Source: Aquimarina sp. Aq78 (GTDB lineage: Bacteria > Bacteroidota > Bacteroidia > Flavobacteriales > Flavobacteriaceae). Taken from it: a DNA stretch of 64,000 nucleotides. A program made the position numbers and the translations under genes. The notes below the pieces were generated by a model. The model saw only the letters and a list, made by a program, of their open reading frames with translations, searched no databases and was not told where the DNA came from. Of this stretch, positions 57,459 through 64,000 are shown in pieces. The stretch is from positions 62,001-126,000 of the forward strand of contig NZ_OMKA01000014.1 in the NCBI RefSeq assembly GCF_900299525.1, in the 5' to 3' direction. Numbering within the stretch: the first letter of the stretch is position 1; the number at the start of each line of letters is the position of its first letter.

Positions 57459-58172
57459 ATGAAAACAATTATACACAAATCAAATACCAGAGGAAAAGCA
57501 AAGCATGGATGGTTAAGTTCTCATCACTCTTTTAGTTTTGCAAATTATTATGATTCAAAGAGAATGAATTTTGGGGTATTGCGTGTGCTTAATGATGATA
57601 TAGTTGCACCAGGTATGGGCTTTAGAAAACATCCGCATGATAATATGGAAATTATATCTATTCCTTTAGAAGGTGATCTGGAGCATAAAGATAGTATGGG
57701 AAACACCACAGTTATTAAACAAGGTGACATACAAGTTATGAGTGCTGGTACAGGAGTATTTCATAGCGAGCGTAATAAAAATACTGATCAAGAAGTAAAA
57801 TTTTTACAGATTTGGGTTGTTCCTAATCAAAGAGATGTCGAACCCAGATATGATCAAATTACTTTGCATACCAAAAATCTACAAAATCAATTGTATCAGA
57901 TTCTCTCCCCAAACACTGATGATTCGGGAGTATGGATACATCAGAATGCCTGGTTTCATATAGGTGAATTAGAAATGGGGAATATCCAGAACTATACTCT
58001 AAAAGATTCAAAAAATGGAGTATACGCATTTATACTAGACGGTGATGTTACTATAGAAAATCAAAACCTACATAAAAGGGATGGGTTTGGTATATGGGAA
58101 ACAGATCGTATTAAAATTAAAGCTGATAATGATTCAAAAATATTACTAATGGAAGTGCCAATGACTAGTTAA
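57459..58172 (+). CDS. Pirin family protein
   Basis: 237 residues from ATG 57459; a TTG at 57453 is two codons upstream. Bicupin: HKSNTRGKAKHGWLSSHHSF at the start, FRKHPHDNMEIISIPLEG with metal-binding His in the HPHxNxE pattern, and IQVMSAGTGVFHSE. Members bind iron or other metal; some have quercetinase activity, so it could be a dioxygenase. The exact role cannot be told. Confidence 0.92.
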   Translation: MKTIIHKSNTRGKAKHGWLSSHHSFSFANYYDSKRMNFGVLRVLNDDIVAPGMGFRKHPHDNMEIISIPLEGDLEHKDSMGNTTVIKQGDIQVMSAGTGVFHSERNKNTDQEVKFLQIWVVPNQRDVEPRYDQITLHTKNLQNQLYQILSPNTDDSGVWIHQNAWFHIGELEMGNIQNYTLKDSKNGVYAFILDGDVTIENQNLHKRDGFGIWETDRIKIKADNDSKILLMEVPMTS

Positions 58173-58647
58173 TTTTTGATTATACTGTTATATAAATTTC
58201 ATTTTTAAGTAAAAAACGCATTACATATTATTAAATCAGTTTTTTTTAATCCTAACGTTTAACAAGACGTATGTTCTTTACTTTTAATAATACAGAATAA
58301 TCAACAAAAATAGGTTATTAATGATTATTCAATAATAAATAGCTATAAAAACCTCTCAGTGTTATCAAATTGTTAACTATCAATCTTATTAGAGCAACTC
58401 CAGTGTTAGCAAATTTTCAATAAAACGGTTCAAAAATTGATAAAATCGTTCTTGTTTCTATTAGGTATTATATAATTAAGAATTTCTTCGGTATTCTGAT
58501 TGAAAACTTCACAATCCATTCTTTTTAAAACTTCTGATTGTCAAATAATTCGTTAGTATAATTTTAATATTTCGTGTCATTTTTTTAGATACATTTGCCG
58601 CCGATTTAAATAAATAAAAATTTTAACCCAAAATAAAATTTAAAACG
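58173..58647. other. Gene-free region with a spaced direct repeat
   Basis: 475 bp of AT-rich DNA. It holds cagtgttatcaaatt (58357-58371) and cagtgttagcaaatt (58401-58415), 15 bp with one mismatch, 44 bp apart, and a promoter element at 58590-58597. No open frame with a sensible start, no RNA gene recognised. Confidence 0.5.
58590..58597 (+). promoter_or_regulatory. Candidate -7 promoter element (TACATTTG)
   Basis: TAnnTTTG match, 50 bp upstream of the small lipoprotein ATG at 58648. The -33 region (tttcgtg) is weak. Confidence 0.45.
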
Positions 58648-58836
58648 ATGATCAAAAAATTACCATTTCTACTTGCAGTTGTTATTATCTTATTTTCATG
58701 TGAAGCAGAGTCATTTGATGAAAATGCATTCACTCCAGAAAACGGACCTGAAGTTAACCCTGAAATTGATCCTGCAATTGAGCCAGGAAAAATCATTGAT
58801 AATTACATTGAAGTTGACGGTGGTTTAAATAACTAA
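58648..58836 (+). CDS. Tiny acidic lipoprotein
   Basis: 62 residues. Signal peptide with lipobox LFSC18, then a 44-residue tail that is acidic and repetitive: PENGPEVNPEIDPAIEPG has a P-E-x-x-P pattern, followed by IIDNYIEVDGG. It has no domain. Its own promoter and a strong terminator show it is an expressed small gene rather than noise. Role unknown; possibly an anchor or calcium-binding tail. Confidence 0.6.
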   Translation: MIKKLPFLLAVVIILFSCEAESFDENAFTPENGPEVNPEIDPAIEPGKIIDNYIEVDGGLNN

Positions 58837-58926
58837 ACTAAGGAGATAAAGCTCCTTGGTCAAAAAATAGTTTCTCTTTATACAAGTATAGAGTTAGCCA
58901 AAAAACAAAAGAATCTATTTTAAAAG

Positions 58927-58948
58927 AGACTGTCTGTAAAGGCAGTCT
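58927..58948 (+). terminator. Hairpin terminator of the small lipoprotein
   Basis: agactgtct (58927-58935) pairs with 58940-58948 (one G-U), 4 nt loop, then T6. It resembles the hairpin at 20663 in sequence (agactgtct). Confidence 0.8.
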
Positions 58949-59025
58949 TTTTTGTTTTGAAAGTTTTCTTAGATTTCTTTTTCTTAAAAAGTAATATTTT
59001 CCTGTGATCGTGGATAAACGAATAA

Positions 59026-59057
59026 AAAAACCATCCTTAGTTAACAGGATGGTTTTT
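59026..59057 (-). terminator. Hairpin terminator of the M57-like gene
   Basis: Perfect 12 bp arms aaaaaccatcct (59026-59037) and 59046-59057, 8 nt loop, with A/T tracts on both sides, 33 bp after the protease stop. Confidence 0.85.
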
Positions 59058-59089
59058 ACAAAAAGTTCAAAGCTTTCAATACTTTATTC

Positions 59090-59941
59090 TTAATACATGT
59101 ACCTTAAAGCTATTCTATCATAATTACTAAATTCTCCATCTTCATTACCACTAAAACAGGCAATCATAACAGAATCAGTATCTAAACCTTGTTGACCAGT
59201 TTGATTGGCTGTTGGTGTACCAGGAACATGAATAGCTCCAACACTACCTTGTCCTTCGTTGTTAGAATCTCTGCAATTTCTTCGAGCGTAGTTAGTATGT
59301 CTTAAACCAACTGCATGGCCCATCTCATGAGTCATTAAATGTTCTACTACATTAGCACTATAATTGTCTATACCACCATATATTTCAATGAATTTTCCTG
59401 GTCGACCTCTACTAGGAAATTCTGCCTGACCTCCTGCACTCGATCCGCCAAAATTTTGAACTACAATATCGCCATTGGTGCTAGCCGAAAAAGTTAGTCT
59501 AAAAGTTAAAGAAGTACTAACTGCGTTATAATTATTTACAGCCCACTGTAAACCAGTACGCATTTTACTAGTCAATGCACGACCTCTTCCTGTATAACCT
59601 ATAACATTAATTGTACGTCCTTGGCTTACAAGATTTCTAGTTCTATATTGCTTAGTACCGTTATCCATTTTTTCTAAAGCCTGTTCTGCTAAGTTATCAA
59701 GCGCAATAGCTATATCATGAGACTTAATTGCTTTTATTGTTGATCCATCAGGGCGCTTTAGCGTTGTATACTCAGCTCCGTTAGGATTAACTCCTGCATC
59801 CAAAAGTCCTTGAATATGAGCTTTTGAAAGCTGTTCTTTAACAGCTTCTTCTTGTGTTTCGCTAGAAACATCTTTTTTCTCGCAAGATGTTGTAAATCCT
59901 GCTACGATAGCGCAAAGGGCTAATAATTTGATTTTTTTCAT
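59090..59941 (-). CDS. M57-like zinc metalloprotease, lipoprotein
   Basis: 283 residues. Lipobox TSC20. HEMGHAVGLRH at 205-215 is the extended HExxHxxGxxH zinc motif and DSVMIACF near 256-263 is the Met-turn, so it is a metzincin of the M57 (dual-action HEIGH) type common in Bacteroidota. The propeptide-like part (QLSKAHIQGLLDAGVNPNG, then KRPDGSTIKAI) precedes the catalytic domain. The Cys at 223 and 262 may pair. It is likely anchored outside and digests protein. Single gene with a long gene-free region upstream. Confidence 0.9.
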   Translation of the reverse strand: MKKIKLLALCAIVAGFTTSCEKKDVSSETQEEAVKEQLSKAHIQGLLDAGVNPNGAEYTTLKRPDGSTIKAIKSHDIAIALDNLAEQALEKMDNGTKQYRTRNLVSQGRTINVIGYTGRGRALTSKMRTGLQWAVNNYNAVSTSLTFRLTFSASTNGDIVVQNFGGSSAGGQAEFPSRGRPGKFIEIYGGIDNYSANVVEHLMTHEMGHAVGLRHTNYARRNCRDSNNEGQGSVGAIHVPGTPTANQTGQQGLDTDSVMIACFSGNEDGEFSNYDRIALRYMY

Positions 59942-60473
59942 TCTAATTAAATTGAGTTTGTGTAGTTATTAAAACTAAAAACAGAGTTTTTAAACTCTAT
60001 TTTTAAATACAATTATATAGAAAGCTTTGAAATTTTCTAAATTTTTGCGGTTTGAAGATATGTTATTTTTACAAAAGATTAAGCTAATATTTTGAACTAT
60101 TTATTGTAAATACATCAAAATTATATGATTCTTCTAAAAAAATCATCAAAAATCTAATTTTCAAATAACAATAAAATCGATCAAATACACAATTCGCATA
60201 CCCAATTAACAAGTGAATAAAGTCTTAAGACAAAAGGCTAATAAAGATGTTAAAGAAACCGAAAGTTTTTTCTTACAAATCATAGGATTTAGATTTAAAA
60301 AAATACTCAAACTTCAATATTTTAAATATTTAACAAAAATTAAAAAACTATACTCTTATTAAACAATAAGAAGAAAAATCAAGGAAACTAAAAAGATCAT
60401 TTATACACTTTTTAAATAGCCTCTTTTTATAAAAAAAAACAAAACAGTATCTTTAAAAAACAATTCCTAAAAA
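59942..60473. other. Gene-free divergent region
   Basis: 532 bp of A/T-rich DNA between the divergent protease and DUF1579-like genes. A small hairpin (agagttt/aaactct, 59983-59998) lies close to the protease start; a tatcttta sequence lies near 60450. No reading frame or RNA recognised. Confidence 0.5.
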
Positions 60474-60983
60474 ATGAAAACATTAAATAGAATCCTTTTT
60501 TTTCTTTTTATTGGGCTAGGATGCTCTCAGATTATTGCTCAAGAAACAATAGATCATAAGTACAAAGAATTTAATTTTTGGGTCGGAGAATGGAATGTAT
60601 ATAAACATAATACAGATTCTATTGTAGGAAAGAGTACAATAGAATCCATTGTAGACAATAAAGTTATTAAAGAAACTTACCGTTCTACAACATCAAAATA
60701 TCATGGTACGAGCCTAAACAAATACAATCCCAGAACTGATCAATGGGAGCAATTTTGGGTAGATAATAGTGGGCTTACCTTACACATTATTGGCAATCTT
60801 GAAGATGGTAAAATGGTATTACAAAATGAAGTGACTACAAAAAAGGGAGTAGTACTAAATAAAATCAAGTGGCAAAAAAACAGGGATACTACAGTAAGAC
60901 AAACCTGGTATCAAAGTACTGATAAAGGAAAAAATTGGGTAACTGTATTTGATGGCGATTATAAACCTGTAAAAAAGAATTAA
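60474..60983 (+). CDS. Exported DUF1579-like protein
   Basis: 169 residues. The N-terminus is a signal peptide, either cut after AQ at 23 or a lipobox (GLGC17). The body DHKYKEFNFWVGEWNVYKHN, then RTDQWEQFWVDNSGLTLHII has the FWVGEW start of the DUF1579 beta-barrel group, which is lipocalin-like and may bind a ligand. Role unknown. Its stop overlaps the rimO stop by 4 bp on the opposite strand. Confidence 0.7.
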   Translation: MKTLNRILFFLFIGLGCSQIIAQETIDHKYKEFNFWVGEWNVYKHNTDSIVGKSTIESIVDNKVIKETYRSTTSKYHGTSLNKYNPRTDQWEQFWVDNSGLTLHIIGNLEDGKMVLQNEVTTKKGVVLNKIKWQKNRDTTVRQTWYQSTDKGKNWVTVFDGDYKPVKKN

Positions 60984-62281
60984 ATCACTTCACCGTATAA
61001 ATCAAAATCCTCTGCTTCATTTATTTTTACTGTTGTAAAATCGCCTGTTTTAAGGTAATACTTAGATGCATCTATAAGTACTTCATTATCCACATCTGGA
61101 GAGTCAAACTCGGTACGACCCACAAAGTAATTTCCTTCTTTACGATCCACAACTACTTTAAATTCTTGTCCAATTTTTTGTTGATTTAGCTCCCATGAGA
61201 TTTGTGATTGGATCTCCATAATCTCGTTTGCTCTTTCCATCTTTATTTCTTCTGGCACATCATCTTCTAGATTAAAAGCATGAGTATTTTCTTCATGTGA
61301 ATATGTAAAACATCCCAGACGTTCAAAACGCATTTCTTTTACCCATGCTCTCAATGTTTCATAATCTTCCTGCGTTTCTCCCGGATATCCAACGATAAGT
61401 GTAGTACGAATAGTCATTTCGGGAACAGCTTCTCTAAATTCTTCGAGAAGTTTTGTTGTTTTTGCTTTGGTCGTTCCTCGTCGCATTGATTTTAGTATCG
61501 GGTCAGATATATGCTGTAAAGGTATATCGATATAATTGCACACTTTTGGTTCTTCTTTCATTACTTTAAGCACTTCCATAGGAAACCCTGTCGGAAATGC
61601 ATAATGTAAACGTATCCATTCTATACCGTCAACTTTTACCAATGCTCTTAGTAAATCTGCTAATTTTCTTTCTTTATAGAGGTCTAGCCCGTAATAGGTT
61701 AAATCCTGTGCAATCAGAACTAATTCCTTTACTCCGTCTGCAGCTAACTTTTCTGCCTCTATTACCAATTCTTCTATGGGAGTAGATTTATGAGTACCTC
61801 TCATCAAAGGTATTGCACAGAAAGAACAAGGGCGGTCACATCCTTCTGCAATTTTGAGATATGCATAATTTTTTGGAGTTGTAGTTAATCGTTCTCCAAT
61901 CAATTCATGTTTATAATCGGCTCCTAAAGCCTTTAATAATCCAGGAAGCTCTGTAGTACCAAAATATTGATCTACATCAGGAATTTCTTCCTCCAAATCT
62001 GGCTTATACCGTTCTGACAAACAACCAGTAACAAAAATTTTATCGACTGCTCCTTCTTCTTTTTTCTGCACATACTCTAAAATAGTATTTACAGACTCCT
62101 CTTTGGCATTAGCAATAAAACCACATGTATTAATGACAACAATATTTCCTTCCTCTTCATGAACAACCTCTTTATTATTGGCTCGTAGTTGTCCCATCAA
62201 CACCTCGCTATCATATACATTTTTACTACACCCAAGTGTAACTACATTGATTTTGTTTTTCTTTAATGTCTTTGTTCTCAT
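60980..62281 (-). CDS. rimO: Ribosomal protein S12 methylthiotransferase
   Basis: 433 residues from ATG 62281. A frame opening at 62377 adds 32 residues that precede the promoter at 62302 and do not match the family start, so the inner ATG is chosen. N-terminal UPF0004 domain with VVTLGCSKN and NTCGFI cluster cysteines, radical-SAM motif CDRPCSFC near 146-153, and a C-terminal TRAM domain. It adds a methylthio group to Asp-88 of ribosomal S12. Convergent with the DUF1579-like gene with overlapping stops. Confidence 0.95.
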   Translation of the reverse strand: MRTKTLKKNKINVVTLGCSKNVYDSEVLMGQLRANNKEVVHEEEGNIVVINTCGFIANAKEESVNTILEYVQKKEEGAVDKIFVTGCLSERYKPDLEEEIPDVDQYFGTTELPGLLKALGADYKHELIGERLTTTPKNYAYLKIAEGCDRPCSFCAIPLMRGTHKSTPIEELVIEAEKLAADGVKELVLIAQDLTYYGLDLYKERKLADLLRALVKVDGIEWIRLHYAFPTGFPMEVLKVMKEEPKVCNYIDIPLQHISDPILKSMRRGTTKAKTTKLLEEFREAVPEMTIRTTLIVGYPGETQEDYETLRAWVKEMRFERLGCFTYSHEENTHAFNLEDDVPEEIKMERANEIMEIQSQISWELNQQKIGQEFKVVVDRKEGNYFVGRTEFDSPDVDNEVLIDASKYYLKTGDFTTVKINEAEDFDLYGEVI

Positions 62282-62301
62282 ATCTTCCGGATAAAGGTGT
62301 G

Positions 62302-62309
62302 CAAAGATA
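62302..62309 (-). promoter_or_regulatory. -7 element TATCTTTG of rimO
   Basis: TAnnTTTG on the minus strand, 20 bp upstream of the chosen rimO ATG. It helps decide between the two starts. Confidence 0.5.
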
Positions 62310-62432
62310 CAAGGATTAACCAAAGTATACGATATAAATTGAATAACTATATAAGTCCAATCCAGATTACACAACAAAACATCGATTAAACCTTTTGTAT
62401 ATTGTAGAGTCCTAGTCTACAAAACCCAACTT

Positions 62433-63536
62433 ATGAAAAAGAATTCCATACTATTTCTGGTTTCAATATTGTACTTTACTTTGTCTTGCTCTCATAATGA
62501 GTCTATAGAAACAATAGATAATGAAACGATTAGTACTGATTCTAATGCCATATATTTTCCACCTATCGATTCAGATACCTGGGAAACTATACCTGCTCAA
62601 GATTTAGGGTGGAATATAAGTAATGAGCAACCATTATATGACTTCCTTGAAGAAAAAGGTACTAAAGCATTTATCATTCTTAAAAATGGAAAAATTGTTA
62701 TTGAGAAATACTTTAACGGAGGATCAGTTTCTGACAATAATCCCTGGTACTCTGCAGGAAAAACCTTAACTGCATTTACGGTTGGGATAGCTCAACAAGA
62801 AAACCTATTAGATATAAATGACGTTTCGGCAACATACCTAGGAACAGGATGGGCTAATATTACTACAGAACAACAAAATGCAATAACGGTTAGAAATCAT
62901 TTAACCATGACAACAGGTTTAGACTATAACGTTTTGAATCAGAACTGTACTGATGCTAATTGTTTTACTTATCTTAATGATTCGGATAATGTTTGGTATT
63001 ATCATAATGCTGCATATACAATACTAAAAGACATTATTTCGGAAGCCACAAATCAAGAATACAACACCTATTTTGATGTCAAAATAAAAAATAAAATAGG
63101 AATGAACGGTGCATGGATTACTCTTGGCTATGCAAATATTTACTATAGTACAGCCAGAAGCATGTCTCGTTTTGGTTTGTTAAACCTAAATAAAGGGATC
63201 TGGGACACTACAAAAATTCTTACTGATCAAAACTACTTTACCCAAATGATTACTACTTCTCAGGTTTTAAATCAATCTTATGGTTATTTATGGTGGTTAA
63301 ACGGAAAATCAAGCTATAGAGTTCCTGGATTTGAAAATGAATTTATTGGGTCTTTAATTCCTAATGCCCCAGATGATCTTATAGCTGGTTTGGGTAAAAA
63401 TGATCAAAAACTATATATCGTTCCTAGTCAAAATCTGGTTATCGTAAGAATGGGTGATGATACTGGGGGGTCATTATTAGGACCTTCTGGCTTTGACAAT
63501 GAATTATGGGGGAAAATTAATTTACTAATTAAATAG
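62433..63536 (+). CDS. Serine hydrolase, beta-lactamase-fold lipoprotein
   Basis: 367 residues. Lipobox LSC19. The active site is S107-A-G-K110 in WYSAGKT, then Y-x-N in YYHNAAY near 190 and a late motif around GLGKND, so it belongs to the class C/serine-hydrolase family (DUF/beta-lactamase type), not necessarily a drug-hydrolysing enzyme. Such proteins are esterases or D-amino peptidases of the cell wall. It is anchored outside. Convergent with the amidase gene. Confidence 0.88.
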   Translation: MKKNSILFLVSILYFTLSCSHNESIETIDNETISTDSNAIYFPPIDSDTWETIPAQDLGWNISNEQPLYDFLEEKGTKAFIILKNGKIVIEKYFNGGSVSDNNPWYSAGKTLTAFTVGIAQQENLLDINDVSATYLGTGWANITTEQQNAITVRNHLTMTTGLDYNVLNQNCTDANCFTYLNDSDNVWYYHNAAYTILKDIISEATNQEYNTYFDVKIKNKIGMNGAWITLGYANIYYSTARSMSRFGLLNLNKGIWDTTKILTDQNYFTQMITTSQVLNQSYGYLWWLNGKSSYRVPGFENEFIGSLIPNAPDDLIAGLGKNDQKLYIVPSQNLVIVRMGDDTGGSLLGPSGFDNELWGKINLLIK

Positions 63537-63566
63537 TTAAAACCAATATCTGGAGTAACCTTATTC

Positions 63567-64000
63567 TCAATCCATATAATTAGCAGGTTCTTTTCTTTCT
63601 TTTGTAGCTTGTTCGTAAGCATAACCTAATTGCAACAATAAGGCTTCAGAAAAAGGTTTAGCTATAAACGTAAGTCCTTTTGGTTCTCCTTTACTTGTAT
63701 ACCCCATAGGAACCGTAAGAGCAGGATATTTGGCTACAGCAGCATAGCCAGCATGATAATTATTTATTGATAGTATCACATCCAGTTGATGTTTATCAAT
63801 ATGAGTATCAAAATAATTACGTGCGATCGTTTTTAGATTTTCTTTTATTACATTCAATTCTTCAGTAGTAGTACTATCTGCAAGGATACCTTCAAACAAT
63901 TGTTGCCCATAAGGAATTCGTTTTATAGAATCCTGTTTATTAAATGCAATTGCATCTTTTATGTTTTTAACAGTAACATCACTCCCCGACTGAGTACTTA
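63567..64000 (-). CDS. Amidase, C-terminal part, cut by window edge
   Basis: The frame is open from the right edge to the stop at 63567-63569, so only the last 144 residues are present; the first codon visible on the minus strand reads Ser-Thr-Gln-Ser-Gly. The segment VTVKNIKDAIAFNKQD, then IPYGQQLFEG and AAVAKYPALTVPMGYTSKG, with GLTFIAKPFSEALLLQLGYA, is the typical C-terminal end of amidase-signature (Ser-cisSer-Lys) proteins, which here would be beyond the edge. The catalytic part is not seen. Confidence 0.8.
   Translation of the reverse strand, partial: STQSGSDVTVKNIKDAIAFNKQDSIKRIPYGQQLFEGILADSTTTEELNVIKENLKTIARNYFDTHIDKHQLDVILSINNYHAGYAAVAKYPALTVPMGYTSKGEPKGLTFIAKPFSEALLLQLGYAYEQATKERKEPANYMD

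Noticed and set aside
58927-58948. Similarity of the hairpins at 20663 and 58927 as a dispersed mobile repeat
   Set aside because: Both end in T runs right after genes; short shared stem sequence is explained by common terminator use.
62282-62377. Upstream start for rimO
   Set aside because: The extra 32 residues lie beyond the TATCTTTG element and do not match the RimO N-terminus.

Overview
The window is a piece of an AT-rich bacterial chromosome from the Bacteroidota, most likely a marine member of the Flavobacteriaceae (Aquimarina-like; the genus is a guess). Reasons: a type IX secretion type B sorting domain, a BshC-type bacillithiol ligase, a SPFH protein coupled to a small ribbon-helix-helix protein, many lipoproteins with a short N-terminus and a Ser-Cys lipobox, promoters of the Bacteroidota TAnnTTTG type, and almost no Shine-Dalgarno sequences. 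I saw no rRNA, tRNA, CRISPR array, phage or transposase gene.

Layout. 1-2.4 kb: two methyltransferases (the first cut by the window edge) and a lipoprotein. 2.5-8.2 kb: tsaC, CCA-adding enzyme, heme A synthase, a pRiA4b-type protein, a YejK-type nucleoid protein and a TauE/SafE transporter. 8.2-11.7 kb: an inverted-repeat element, a lipoprotein, a tail-fibre-like secreted protein and a protein with kinase-like motifs. 11.8-20.7 kb: an ABC exporter pair, a T9SS substrate, uvrB, a purine deaminase that resembles adenine deaminase, a CHMI-family isomerase and a flavodoxin-like reductase. 20.7-25.9 kb: a TonB-dependent receptor divergent from a LytS/LytTR two-component system with a DUF2306 membrane protein. 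25.9-28.7 kb: SPFH plus RHH pair, Hsp20 with a probable sigma-54 promoter, TerB-like and DUF1456 proteins. 28.8-37.5 kb: a methyltransferase with a duplicated N-terminal domain, sucC, a Lon-substrate-domain protein, lysA, an exported amidohydrolase and small proteins. 37.5-44.5 kb: DUF922, LysM/periplasmic-binding fusion, guaA, bshC. 44.7-56.3 kb: three large zinc peptidases (M14, M3, M16) flanking a run of poorly known genes with a long-type RsgA. 56.6-64 kb: methyltransferase, pirin, a tiny acidic lipoprotein, an M57-like protease, rimO, a serine hydrolase and the end of an amidase.

Most genes are housekeeping or envelope functions, in short operons that often end in strong hairpin terminators. 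The exported or lipid-anchored peptidases, the TonB receptor and the T9SS substrate fit an organism that feeds on protein and polymers. The strongest leads are the sigma-54-type promoter with TGACA/TGTCA palindromes upstream of hsp20, the kinase-like flavobacterial protein at 10577-11641, the SPFH-RHH pair with a 59-residue gene that is easily missed, the adenine-deaminase signature in the gene at 18576, the inverted-repeat element that starts inside a stop codon at 8161, and possible leaderless mRNAs for guaA, a DUF1456 gene and lysA.
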